Below are positions 24,679-31,687 of a DNA stretch of 32,616 nucleotides, one piece after another. Source of the stretch: a virus; IMG/VR virus record IMGVR_UViG_3300027917_000113, positions 1-32,616 of that record. One strand, written 5' to 3'. Under the pieces are notes generated by a model, which made no database searches, was not told where the DNA came from, and saw only the letters and a program-made list of their open reading frames with translations. The stretch's first letter is position 1, and every line of letters starts with the position of its first letter. A program made the translations under genes and the position numbers.

Positions 24679-25417
24679 GGTAATTCGGAATAGTGACGGC
24701 AAAATATTCAGCAGTCCTAAAGGAGTTGCTCTTAATGTCGGCAAACCTATCGCAAAAGCTGTTGGATATTGCTGTAAAGGATACATACCAACAGTTGAAG
24801 GTGAATCTTACGAATGGTTTTACGATGACGATACAGATAGAGGAAGACCTGAATACGTAGACTCGTACTGGGATAGGAGGGGTAAATGGATCACTCGAGG
24901 GTGGGTTCTTAAGTGGCGAGCGCAGTTCATCAGGCTATGGCTTGCTGATATTAGGGATCCCCTTCGATGGCGCAAAGCTGGAGAAGTTGCTGAAGGTATT
25001 TGCAGAGCAGCTGAGTCATCAGGCGAGGTATACAAGTGGGAACCTACAACTCAGTCCATTTCTCGCCATTTACATACGTATCAAGCTTTCTATGGTTTAG
25101 TATTCGGTATGAAAACAACTTTCATGGATACACCTATTTATAAGGGACGTATGTTCAAATTTGTTTTAGAAGAAGCAGATAAAGAATACGAGACTGTTCT
25201 CGAAGAATTGGCGAACGATTGTAATTGGGGTCGGGGAAAGCCAGTCATTCGCACGAATGATAATACATGGTTTCGCAGTATGTCGGAAGCAGAACGTCTA
25301 ACTAAAATTCCGTACTATCAGATCTATCATTGCTGTGAAGGGGATATTGATGATTGTGAAGTTCCACTTACCGGCGAAAGGTTGATTTTCAAATATGCCA
25401 CAGAAGCGGACAGTTGA
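24671..25417 (+). CDS. Hypothetical protein, aromatic-rich
   Basis: 248 residues. No recognised domain. Cysteine pairs at 34-35 (GYCCKG) and near 227-228 (YHCCEGD) might be linked or bind metal. It is rich in W, Y and R (WKWRAQFIRLW-type, DPLRWRKAG) with a helical middle. No signal peptide or membrane helix. Coupled by overlap to the genes on both sides, it is in the operon that leads to the exonuclease and MazG genes. Confidence 0.7.
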   Translation: MTKVIRNSDGKIFSSPKGVALNVGKPIAKAVGYCCKGYIPTVEGESYEWFYDDDTDRGRPEYVDSYWDRRGKWITRGWVLKWRAQFIRLWLADIRDPLRWRKAGEVAEGICRAAESSGEVYKWEPTTQSISRHLHTYQAFYGLVFGMKTTFMDTPIYKGRMFKFVLEEADKEYETVLEELANDCNWGRGKPVIRTNDNTWFRSMSEAERLTKIPYYQIYHCCEGDIDDCEVPLTGERLIFKYATEADS

Positions 25418-25652
25418 CGAATATACTTTTTATTTTGTTCCTGATGATACAGGAAAATATATTTGGAAAAATGTTGTTGGAAATGTTTTCCGCAGAAAAA
25501 TTGGAACAATGACGGATCCACTTGAAAAAGAAGTAGAACCATTATATGCTATTTCAAATGTTGAAGACAAGAAGACTGGCATAAATTTGTTAGTTTATGA
25601 AATATTTGAGGATTTGCGAAAGGAGATTGACGGTGATAGTAGCGGGAATTGA
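25395..25652 (+). CDS. Hypothetical protein
   Basis: 85 residues, overlapping the previous gene by 23 bases. Beta-like N-terminus (EYTFYFVPDDTGKYIW), a polar middle and an amphipathic C-terminal helix (LVYEIFEDLRKEI). No cysteines or membrane segment, no family recognised. Its 3' end carries the AAAGGAG site of the exonuclease gene. Confidence 0.6.
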   Translation: MPQKRTVDEYTFYFVPDDTGKYIWKNVVGNVFRRKIGTMTDPLEKEVEPLYAISNVEDKKTGINLLVYEIFEDLRKEIDGDSSGN

Positions 25653-26343
25653 TCTTGAAACATCGTCGTTAGATACAGAAACTTGCGATATAACTGAAAT
25701 AGGTGTCATTCTCTGGGACCCGTATAGAGATAAAATTATTGAAAGTATTTCTATGCTTGTTGAGGTAGATATAGAAATAAATAATGCTGACATCACAGGA
25801 ATAGACAATACTTTGCTCGGTCTGTACAGCTGGAATCCAGAGTACGTTAGAGAAGCAATACTGTATCGAATAGATAAGGTTGATTACTTGATGGCTCACA
25901 ATGCAGTGTTTGACCAAACTATTCTAAAAAGATTTATGGGATCCCTTTTGAGTAGCGAAAAACTTTGGATAGACACAATGATGGATATTCCCTATTTAGA
26001 ACGGATAAAGACGCGATCATTGTCATATTTGGCTGTTGAGCATGGATTCTTAAATCCATTTCCACATCGAGCATTGTTTGACGTAATGACTATGATCAAA
26101 ATTGCTAGCATGTACGATTTCGACGAAATATTGAAGTATACTCATTCGCCAAATATATGGATACGTGCAGCCGTCAGTATCGACGATAGACAGCTAGCTA
26201 AAGACCGTTATTTTAGATGGGATCCGATCAATAAATTCTGGGTGAAGCGGATAAAAGAAATGAATTTGCAGTACGAGGAAAGCAAAGCTGATTTTCCAAT
26301 AGACCTTTTGCCCGGATATGAATATAAAGAGGTGTACGTATGA
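25633..26343 (+). CDS. DnaQ-like DEDDh 3'-5' exonuclease
   Basis: 236 residues from GTG 25633, seven bases after GGAG (25622-25625); other in-frame starts lack spacing. ExoI IAGIDLETSS (D7, E9), ExoII AHNAVFDQTIL and ExoIII HRALFDVMTM (His and Asp of DEDDh) occupy residues 1-~150. The last ~80 residues (IWIRAAVSIDDRQLAKDRYF, then a basic segment) match the C-terminal region of phage exonuclease/'3'-5' exoribonuclease-like' proteins of unknown role. It may degrade host RNA or DNA, or proofread in trans, though the polymerase has its own exonuclease. ATGA-coupled to the next gene. Confidence 0.85.
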   Translation: MIVAGIDLETSSLDTETCDITEIGVILWDPYRDKIIESISMLVEVDIEINNADITGIDNTLLGLYSWNPEYVREAILYRIDKVDYLMAHNAVFDQTILKRFMGSLLSSEKLWIDTMMDIPYLERIKTRSLSYLAVEHGFLNPFPHRALFDVMTMIKIASMYDFDEILKYTHSPNIWIRAAVSIDDRQLAKDRYFRWDPINKFWVKRIKEMNLQYEESKADFPIDLLPGYEYKEVYV

Positions 26344-26675
26344 ATTTTGACGAGTATCAAAGTAAAGCTAGAGAAACTGCCATTTATCCTAACAAAGGAA
26401 ATAATTTAGTCTATCCAATTTTAGGACTGAATGGTGAAGCTGGTGAAGTAGCAGAAAAATTAAAAAAGCTCATTCGAGACGAGCATTATGCTGACGCAGA
26501 CTTTGTCAAAAGTATTGATAAAGAGTTAGGGGATGTTCTTTGGTACATCGCTGCTATATGCAGTGAACTAGGTATCTCAATGAACGGCGTTGCGCATCGA
26601 AATATCCGAAAATTAGAGGATAGAAAAGTTAGAAATGTTTTATCGGGAAGCGGAGACAACAGAGGAATTTTGTAG
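26340..26675 (+). CDS. MazG-like nucleotide pyrophosphohydrolase
   Basis: 111 residues, ATGA overlap. Classic MazG helices: GLNGEAGEVAEKLKKLI (E33, E36) and KELGDVLWYIAAICSELGI (E62, D65), the ExxE...ExxD metal-binding set. Hydrolyses NTPs or dNTPs to monophosphates, or lowers ppGpp in some phages. With the MazG-like fusion at 16084, the phage carries two proteins of this fold, so they probably act on different nucleotides. Confidence 0.85.
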   Translation: MNFDEYQSKARETAIYPNKGNNLVYPILGLNGEAGEVAEKLKKLIRDEHYADADFVKSIDKELGDVLWYIAAICSELGISMNGVAHRNIRKLEDRKVRNVLSGSGDNRGIL

Positions 26676-26704
26676 TTCCTTTCGGTCGAGAGCACAGAGC
26701 AAGA

Positions 26705-26830
26705 ATGTTATATCTTATTTCTACCCACATGAACCTTCTAGGTCTCATTATTCTGGCAATTTTGGGAGGAGTTTTACTCGGAGTTGCAATAGCGTGGGAT
26801 AAATTCTGGGAATTCTTGGAGGCGAGATGA
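26705..26830 (+). CDS. Small single-pass membrane protein, 41 residues
   Basis: Fills the gap after the MazG gene. Residues 10-30 form a clear membrane helix (NLLGLIILAILGGVLLGVAI), followed by WDKFWEFLEAR. The stop is ATGA-coupled to the next gene, which supports translation. The ribosome site is weak (GAGAG upstream of ATG 26705); ATG 26729 would give a shorter form. Function unknown. Confidence 0.6.
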   Translation: MLYLISTHMNLLGLIILAILGGVLLGVAIAWDKFWEFLEAR

Positions 26831-27252
26831 ATGACACGCATTATTCTCGAATTGACGAATTGACTGAAAAACAGATGGAAGCATTTTCGAAAGAATTGTC
26901 TAGAATATTTAAGTTCGGAGTTGCCTGTCAAATGTCAGGTGCTCGCAATGACACTGGCTCTGACGATAAAGGCTGGCCTCATATCGAATTTCAATGTGAT
27001 GGCGAAAACTTAAGGCTTCCATTGTGCGATGCTTTGGAAGCTTTGCAAGAAGTTGCTATGAATTATTTAGCTACAAGATTTAGTTTCGCAATTCTTACTG
27101 AAATTATATCTACAGAGGATTTTTCGGAAGCCGTTCTTCATATATGTATGCATGATGCTTTTGTTCTTGGATTTGCTATGCATGAACTTGTAGAGCCTGA
27201 CTTCAGTGGTGTTCCGAATATTCTGGAGGAACTAAGTGGCAGAAATCGATAA
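26827..27252 (+). CDS. Hypothetical protein
   Basis: 141 residues, ATGA-coupled, with GGAGG upstream at the end of the small membrane gene. Mostly helical and acidic, with a polar loop (SGARNDTGSDDKGW) near residues 38-52 and a hydrophobic helix near the C-terminus (CMHDAFVLGFAMHELV). No domain recognised. The next gene starts inside its last codons. Confidence 0.65.
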   Translation: MNDTHYSRIDELTEKQMEAFSKELSRIFKFGVACQMSGARNDTGSDDKGWPHIEFQCDGENLRLPLCDALEALQEVAMNYLATRFSFAILTEIISTEDFSEAVLHICMHDAFVLGFAMHELVEPDFSGVPNILEELSGRNR

Positions 27253-27580
27253 AATTGTGATCTGCGCATATTGTCAAGTTGAACATGCACGTACATCAGA
27301 GGCGATTGTTGAGCATGTAACTTCTTGTACTAAGCGTCCAGAATTTGCCTTGAGCGCAAAATTAGGACTTATGGAAGAAGCTGGCGATAAGCTCCTCGAG
27401 GTAATTCGACAATTATGTACGACCGTAACTCAGGTTGAAGGTATGCGGACTAAAGTATGGGTCATTTTTCGTGAATGCGAAGAAGGTTGGGAAAGTGTCA
27501 AAAATATCACAATTGACGAGATAATGGAAATAATGGAGGCGGAAAATGAAGATCGTGAATATACTGAACACAGCGAATGA
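27236..27580 (+). CDS. Small C2HC zinc-finger-like protein
   Basis: 114 residues from GTG 27236, with GGAGG (27225-27229) six bases upstream. Residues 10-31 carry C-x2-C ... H-x3-C (CAYC, VEHVTSC), a compact zinc finger. A long acidic helix follows (IDEIMEIMEAENEDREYTEH) at the end. It overlaps genes on both sides. Possibly a nucleic-acid- or protein-binding regulator; no family name. Confidence 0.65.
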   Translation: MAEIDKIVICAYCQVEHARTSEAIVEHVTSCTKRPEFALSAKLGLMEEAGDKLLEVIRQLCTTVTQVEGMRTKVWVIFRECEEGWESVKNITIDEIMEIMEAENEDREYTEHSE

Positions 27581-27767
27581 CGAACAAAAATTTGAATGGG
27601 ATAGATGGGAAGTTTCTGAATTCAGTGTTCATCACGACATGCGTGGGTCTCTGTGTGTTGACAATATAATTAATCCACCTATTAAAAGAGCTGTATACGC
27701 TCCTGGAACTTGGTTTTACATAGAATATGAGGAATACGATGCCGAAGAAAAAGAAACCAAAAATTGA
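27546..27767 (+). CDS. Hypothetical protein
   Basis: 73 residues, GGAGG site before ATG 27546, overlapping the previous gene by 35 bases. Beta-like, aromatic-rich (EWDRWEVSEFSVHHDMRG, GTWFYIEYEEYD) with a charged C-terminus. No motif recognised. The next gene overlaps its 3' end. Confidence 0.6.
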   Translation: MKIVNILNTANDEQKFEWDRWEVSEFSVHHDMRGSLCVDNIINPPIKRAVYAPGTWFYIEYEEYDAEEKETKN

Positions 27768-27990
27768 AGATGGTACGATTTATATGTTTATTTCAAACGC
27801 TTCACCGCAAACGGTCAAAGATATACTAGAGCAATTTTCTGGAACTGAATCTGGGGAACTTTTTATTCTGCGAAGTACAGAAATTGTAGAGTTGACACAA
27901 GTGTACGTCGGTAAATGTCCTTGGTGCAATAAATTCATTGGTACTAGAGATTTATGTCCGGAATGTGGAAAGTTAGTGGATCTCAGCTGA
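27739..27990 (+). CDS. Small zinc-ribbon protein
   Basis: 83 residues from ATG 27739 (GAGG six bases upstream; ATG 27727 has no site). Basic start (MPKKKKPK), an alpha/beta core and a C-terminal ribbon CPWC ... CPEC (about residues 60-76). Last gene before the third promoter. Probably nucleic-acid- or protein-binding; unknown family. Confidence 0.65.
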   Translation: MPKKKKPKIEDGTIYMFISNASPQTVKDILEQFSGTESGELFILRSTEIVELTQVYVGKCPWCNKFIGTRDLCPECGKLVDLS

Positions 27991-28010
27991 AATTATGTTT
28001 ATATCTACCC

Positions 28011-28039
28011 TTGTTGGCAGACCCGATCCGTGGTATAAT
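28011..28039 (+). promoter_or_regulatory. Promoter P3 for the small-gene operon
   Basis: TATAAT at 28034-28039 with extended -10 (TGG), TTGTTG at 28011-28016, spacer 17. GACCCGATCCGTGG occupies the 14 bases before the -10 box. It lies in the 89-base gap between 27990 and 28080, with no other gene in it. The next gene has a GGAGG site. Confidence 0.75.
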
Positions 28040-28079
28040 TGTAGTACAGATTAAATAATGTCTATGAAGGAGGCATACG

Positions 28080-28328
28080 ATGGATAAATTATACATACCA
28101 GATCCAGAGGATAACGATGACGATGAAGAATTCACGCTATTCCAAAAGGAACTGGACATTCAAGTGGAAGCAGAATGGTTAGCTCGAAAGGAACAGCAAG
28201 CTGAAGCACCGTTTGCCGACCGAGCTCTGGATAATATTGACGATGACGATGACGAAGATCTTGACGATACCGTTGGCATTGCTCCGATAGTGGGTGGGTA
28301 TATGCTGATTCGGAAAGGTGGGTTCTAA
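28080..28328 (+). CDS. Small very acidic protein
   Basis: 82 residues, GGAGG seven bases before the ATG, first gene after promoter P3. Two Asp/Glu runs (DPEDNDDDEEF, NIDDDDDEDLDD) give a strong negative charge, like DNA mimics, but the C-terminus is short and hydrophobic (GIAPIVGGYMLIRKGG). Inhibition of a DNA-binding host protein is conceivable, not shown. TAATG-coupled to the next gene. Confidence 0.65.
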   Translation: MDKLYIPDPEDNDDDEEFTLFQKELDIQVEAEWLARKEQQAEAPFADRALDNIDDDDDEDLDDTVGIAPIVGGYMLIRKGGF

Positions 28329-28582
28329 TGGAACAAAAATGCCATTTCTGCGGTAGAACTGCATCTCTTCACTGGATCAACGAAGAAGGTGGATGGATTT
28401 GCTCCAAGTGTTGGGACATTATAGTGCATGTACTGAAAAGATTTCTAGGCATTTTCACTGCTGACTATGCTGAACTTGAAAAGAAAGCAATCGCTCAACT
28501 TATTGCAGAGAGAGGTTCTTCTGACATTAAAAACTTTGGTCTCAGAGATTTGCGTGGAAAAGCTAATGGCGATCCTGATTAA
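28328..28582 (+). CDS. Zinc-ribbon protein with helical C-terminus
   Basis: 84 residues, TAATG coupling. N-terminal CHFC ... CSKC ribbon (residues 5-8 and ~25-28) followed by a long helix (WDIIVHVLKRFLGIF). The last 30 residues are polar. No family recognised. Its 3' end overlaps the SLOG-like gene by 17 bases. Confidence 0.65.
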   Translation: MEQKCHFCGRTASLHWINEEGGWICSKCWDIIVHVLKRFLGIFTADYAELEKKAIAQLIAERGSSDIKNFGLRDLRGKANGDPD

Positions 28583-29042
28583 GAAGCATTCGAAGGTCGG
28601 TTTTACCGGCGCTCGACAAGGCATGACCGAATATCAAAAGAATACGGTCAAGAATCTTTTGATGGCGGGTCAACCGACCGAATTTCATCATGGTGACTGC
28701 GTCGGTGCTGATGCAGATGCTCACGTATTAGCTGTCCGTGCTGGCATCAAAACAGTAGGTCATCCACCAGATATTTCGGATAATAGAGCCTTCTGCGGTG
28801 TCAACATTCTTCGCGAGACAAAGCCCTACCTCGACCGTAATCATGATATTGTGGATGAAACTGATTTGCTCATTGCCTGTCCGATGAGAGCAGAAGAAGT
28901 TAGACGTTCAGGTACATGGGCGACAGTTCGTTATGCTAGGAAGTTGGGCAGAATGATTTTGATAGTTTATCCAAGTGGACGCATGTTTGTGGAGTGGTCG
29001 AGGGAGCAACAGCGTGAAAAGAGATTACACAGTTATAGTTGA
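28566..29042 (+). CDS. SLOG-fold protein (DUF2493/YpsA-DprA-like)
   Basis: 158 residues; start ATG 28566. Begins KVGFTGARQGMTEYQKN, the strand-loop-helix of SLOG/Rossmann-like nucleotide-binding proteins, then HHGDCVGADADAHVLAV (GDCxGAD) and GHPPD, and ends with a WATVRYARKLGRMILIVYP helix-strand pair, as in YpsA, DprA and LOG-like families. SLOG domains bind nucleotide-like ligands and occur in DNA uptake, nucleotide salvage and defence or counter-defence systems. The ligand cannot be told. Confidence 0.75.
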   Translation: MAILIKKHSKVGFTGARQGMTEYQKNTVKNLLMAGQPTEFHHGDCVGADADAHVLAVRAGIKTVGHPPDISDNRAFCGVNILRETKPYLDRNHDIVDETDLLIACPMRAEEVRRSGTWATVRYARKLGRMILIVYPSGRMFVEWSREQQREKRLHSYS

Positions 29043-29277
29043 CTGTCCAAATAACCTGGAGAAAAGTATCGCACCTTTAGCGAAAAGAGGTTGGACAGTC
29101 CATACAGTTATCGGAGAAAGTGGAGACCACGAAAAATTAATTTTAGTCATAATGGAGAACAATTTTGATGCGCATGAAAAGCTTCGAAAATGGACGCTTC
29201 GAATTTGGGGATTTGTTTTGGCTATTCTTCTATTTTGGTTGTTCATAGAGTATTATGGTCTCAAATATTTTCGATAA
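29014..29277 (+). CDS. Hypothetical membrane-anchored protein
   Basis: 87 residues from GTG 29014 (GGAG upstream), overlapping the SLOG gene. An alpha/beta N-terminal part (DYTVIVDCPNNLEKS ... WTVHTVIGE) and one C-terminal membrane helix (IWGFVLAILLFWLFIEYYG, ~64-82). It would place a small soluble domain at the membrane. No family recognised. Confidence 0.6.
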   Translation: MKRDYTVIVDCPNNLEKSIAPLAKRGWTVHTVIGESGDHEKLILVIMENNFDAHEKLRKWTLRIWGFVLAILLFWLFIEYYGLKYFR

Positions 29278-29437
29278 CGGATTTGGACACAATCCAAATG
29301 TTTTTAAAGACTATGACGTCATTCGCTGCGTTCATTGCGATCAGGTAATCAAAGTCCCAAAAATTGCTATGAGCTTTGTTTGCCCTTATTGCGAAGGTAT
29401 TATTGAATTCGAGGAGGAAGAAGTTGTCGACAACTAG
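29255..29437 (+). CDS. Small zinc-ribbon protein
   Basis: 60 residues. CVHC and CPYC knuckles (about residues 25-28 and 43-46) flank a short beta segment; the tail is acidic (EFEEEEVVDN). Overlaps both neighbours. Resembles rubredoxin-like or transcription-type ribbons in size only. Confidence 0.6.
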   Translation: MVSNIFDNGFGHNPNVFKDYDVIRCVHCDQVIKVPKIAMSFVCPYCEGIIEFEEEEVVDN

Positions 29438-29612
29438 AATAGTTCAAGAAGAAATGCATGAAGGTCGTCTCATTTGCATGGTTTACGAAAAACGTCATGT
29501 GAGCAAACTTCTTTTTAACGGCGAAGAAAAATTAACACTGAAGATAAATATGCTCGTCAGTATGCGTGAGTCTAATATTTACGAAAGGTTATTCAATACA
29601 GATGCAGATTGA
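29424..29612 (+). CDS. Hypothetical protein
   Basis: 62 residues from TTG 29424, six bases after AGGAGG (29412-29417). Beta-rich (RLICMVYEKRHVSKLLF, KLTLKINMLV). No motif. The rare TTG start is supported by the strong site and overlap coupling. Confidence 0.5.
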   Translation: MSTTRIVQEEMHEGRLICMVYEKRHVSKLLFNGEEKLTLKINMLVSMRESNIYERLFNTDAD

Positions 29613-29919
29613 TGTAGAAGTTAACTATTCAACAAACGATTATCATTGGCTGTGTTTTCGCCACGCTGTTCAAGAAGCTATGCGTGGCGGTAACGTCATG
29701 GTTGAAGTTACTGATTATATCATGCTGTGTTCTCTTTGCGAAGCGGAGCTTGAAGAAAGTGCAGAAAAGCACGAAGAATGGTACAAAAATTACGTGAATA
29801 AATTAGAAGAATCCTCATCTCCACCACCAAAAACATTTAGAGAAAGGCAACGAGAAGAAGCAGAACTATATTTTGCAAAGCACGGAAAGGAGATTGGTTT
29901 AGATGACGAAAACGACTGA
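29602..29919 (+). CDS. Hypothetical protein with CxxC
   Basis: 105 residues from ATG 29602 (no ideal ribosome site; GAAAGG lies 14 bases upstream). Contains HWLCFRH and LCSLCEAEL, giving a possible Cys/His zinc site, then a long charged helix (ERQREEAELYFAKHGKEI). Overlaps the Lar-like gene's start. No family recognised. Confidence 0.6.
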   Translation: MQIDVEVNYSTNDYHWLCFRHAVQEAMRGGNVMVEVTDYIMLCSLCEAELEESAEKHEEWYKNYVNKLEESSSPPPKTFRERQREEAELYFAKHGKEIGLDDEND

Positions 29920-30124
29920 AAAATCATGTCCGTTTTGTGGCAGTGAAAATGTCAATACAATACCGCTATCGAAATTGAGGTCCGATGATAGTCAATTATA
30001 TCAAACTTTTTGTTTAGACTGCAAAGCGGGTGGACCTAGAAGCTTGGAAAGAGATGTTGCAATTGCTCGCTGGAATACAACTGTTTTGACGAGAGATGTA
30101 AATGACCATTCCGACCAAACGTAG
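29903..30124 (+). CDS. Lar-like restriction alleviation protein
   Basis: 73 residues, GGAG upstream. Fits the Lar family pattern: CPFCGSENV (C9, C12), CLDCKAGGP (C37, C40), then a helix leading to AIARWN (W57-N58). Lar proteins protect phage DNA by modulating type I restriction-modification enzymes. Family assignment is strong; activity against this host's system is inferred. TAA-ATG-type coupling to the next gene. Confidence 0.75.
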   Translation: MTKTTEKSCPFCGSENVNTIPLSKLRSDDSQLYQTFCLDCKAGGPRSLERDVAIARWNTTVLTRDVNDHSDQT

Positions 30125-30332
30125 ACACATGCCCTCATTTCATTTCCAACATACTTTTCATCCGTATAATGTTGGATTTGGAATTCTATTTAATGGCAGT
30201 GATAAAGACGACTTTGAAACCATTTCGTTGGAAATTGCATTGTTCAGTCATCACTGGAGATTTCTATTGTTCAGACAAAAAGGATTTTACTGGAGGTACA
30301 ATGGACAATCCGATCGACGAAACTGCCCATAA
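30102..30332 (+). CDS. Small beta-rich phage protein
   Basis: 76 residues, overlapping the Lar-like gene. Short aromatic beta strands (FHFQHTFHPYNVGFGILF, ETISLEIALFSHHWRFLLF) resemble a common type of small phage protein with alternating polar/aromatic strands and no known role. Weak ribosome site (GAGAG). Confidence 0.55.
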   Translation: MTIPTKRRHMPSFHFQHTFHPYNVGFGILFNGSDKDDFETISLEIALFSHHWRFLLFRQKGFYWRYNGQSDRRNCP

Positions 30333-30510
30333 AGGTGGCGAAGAAATTATTGATGTAACTGAGCAAGTTGAAAATTTTATTCATAATACTTTACCAATAC
30401 TATTGACAACTGACTTGAAGCGTATGGATGGTAGCATCGTAGGTTATGGCGAAGTTATTGTCTATAAAGTAGGTGACGTAATTCGTCTAGATCTAAAACC
30501 ACATAAATGA
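30301..30510 (+). CDS. Hypothetical protein
   Basis: 69 residues from ATG 30301, four bases after TGGAGG (30290-30295); the longer frame from 30169 would overlap the previous gene almost completely. Helical start (EEIIDVTEQVENFIH), then beta segments (GEVIVYKVGDVIRLDL). No family recognised. Confidence 0.6.
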   Translation: MDNPIDETAHKGGEEIIDVTEQVENFIHNTLPILLTTDLKRMDGSIVGYGEVIVYKVGDVIRLDLKPHK

Positions 30511-30524
30511 AAGCGAGGAAAAAA

Positions 30525-31076
30525 ATGAAGTATCTATTGGTCACTCTGTTCTTTTTAGTCGCATGTTCCACAGTTTCCAGTCAACCGACTATTTCGTCAG
30601 ACTGGGTTCCTGACCCTACTGCCTATCCGGTGTCGCAAGCAACAATACCAACATGGATAAGAGATGACGTAGAAGTAGTTCCTGAAATTTACTTGGAGTC
30701 TACAGAACGGTCTTCGCATAAGCAACGGAGCAACACACCGTTCGAACCTGTGACCGGTAATCAGTTATTGAAACCTGGATTTCAGTTGTGGGCTTCTGGA
30801 ACAGCTCTGCAATTTATTATTCAGCAGTCAGACGAGCAGGAATATTGGGCTCCGATAAACTTTAATATTGTGGACGGATTTATCGTAGTTACATCAAGCT
30901 ATACATACGTCTGTGCTGACGATATTTGTGGCGATTATCAGATATTCCCGCTAGAACAGGATATTTACATCAGAACTAGATCAGAAGAATACAGAGAAGA
31001 TGGTGCTTATGACGTAAGAATTTTTGTTCGCTACGATGGTGGCTGGCAAAGAAGTCTCTGGGGTGATTTGCAATGA
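30525..31076 (+). CDS. Phage-encoded lipoprotein
   Basis: 183 residues from ATG 30525, six bases after GAGG. Signal: MKYLLVTLFFLVAC with lipobox cysteine 14, then a S/T/P-rich linker and a beta-rich domain with one cysteine pair (YVCADDICGDY). The end is aromatic (YDGGWQRSLWGDL). Surface-exposed after lipidation. Second clear lipoprotein in the window; may alter surface receptors or exclude other phages, by analogy only. ATGA-coupled to the next gene. Confidence 0.7.
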   Translation: MKYLLVTLFFLVACSTVSSQPTISSDWVPDPTAYPVSQATIPTWIRDDVEVVPEIYLESTERSSHKQRSNTPFEPVTGNQLLKPGFQLWASGTALQFIIQQSDEQEYWAPINFNIVDGFIVVTSSYTYVCADDICGDYQIFPLEQDIYIRTRSEEYREDGAYDVRIFVRYDGGWQRSLWGDLQ

Positions 31077-31213
31077 CATTGGAAGAACTTATACTATTGC
31101 TCATATGCATTTTGGGTGCTATTGTCCTAGTCATAGGAATACTCGTTTTTATCCAATATGCGAATGGACAATGCCATACACTTGAAGCTTGTTTGAGATT
31201 ACTTTTTCCATGA
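31073..31213 (+). CDS. Small single-pass membrane protein, 46 residues
   Basis: ATGA overlap at both ends. A membrane helix spans residues ~5-28 (ELILLLICILGAIVLVIGIL), then a short tail with two cysteines (GQCHTLEACLRLLFP). Coupling at both ends supports it as real. Function unknown; might pair with the lipoprotein just upstream. Confidence 0.65.
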   Translation: MTLEELILLLICILGAIVLVIGILVFIQYANGQCHTLEACLRLLFP

Positions 31214-31497
31214 CAATTCTTGACGATTCGGAAGCTCCTATACTCAAAGAGGGAGACATTATTGTTTCGCATTGTAGAAAACATAAGTGTTCTACTGAAC
31301 ATGTCTGGGGAAAATGGAAACAACATGGTCGTAGATTATGGTGTATCATCTGTTGGCCGAGCATGGATCCTAAAGAAGAAAAAACGATTGCTGTGGAGTG
31401 CGATAATTGCAATACTGATAATTTTATTCTAGAAAGTGCTCAGTCATTCGCATGCTTCAAATGCGGGACTGAATGGGAATTCGAAGATGGCGATTAG
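31210..31497 (+). CDS. Multi-zinc-ribbon protein
   Basis: 95 residues from ATG 31210. Four cysteine pairs in order: CRKHKC, CIIC, CDNC and CFKC, enough for two zinc sites. Tail acidic (EWEFEDGD). Likely binds nucleic acid or protein; unknown family. Confidence 0.6.
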   Translation: MTILDDSEAPILKEGDIIVSHCRKHKCSTEHVWGKWKQHGRRLWCIICWPSMDPKEEKTIAVECDNCNTDNFILESAQSFACFKCGTEWEFEDGD

Positions 31498-31687
31498 ATG
31501 CCCTAAATGCGGAAAAGAGGCTATTGTACTTCCTAGAACTGTAGACTATGACGGAAAACAGCGAATGGTTCGTTCATGTTCAGATAGAAATGAATGCAAA
31601 TTTTCCTGGATGATATTTGAAATAAAATTTTCTCTTGGTAAATCCGATCAAATAACATATGATGTTGTGGAGTTCAAGAAAAAATGA
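31487..31687 (+). CDS. Small zinc-ribbon protein (NrdR-ribbon-like)
   Basis: 66 residues from ATG 31487. MAIRCPKCGKEA, then RTVDYDGKQRMVRSC ... ECKFSW, resembles the zinc ribbon of NrdR-type regulators (CPxCG..V.dSR....G...RRRxC..C). No ATP-cone follows, so it is not NrdR itself. Overlaps the preceding gene by 11 bases. Confidence 0.6.
   Translation: MAIRCPKCGKEAIVLPRTVDYDGKQRMVRSCSDRNECKFSWMIFEIKFSLGKSDQITYDVVEFKKK

Noticed and set aside
30169-30300. Extended N-terminus of the gene starting at 30301
   Set aside because: It would overlap the 30102-30332 gene almost entirely and lacks a ribosome site, whereas ATG 30301 has TGGAGG at proper spacing.
31487-31687. NrdR transcription regulator
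   Set aside because: Only the zinc ribbon is similar; the ATP-cone domain is absent.
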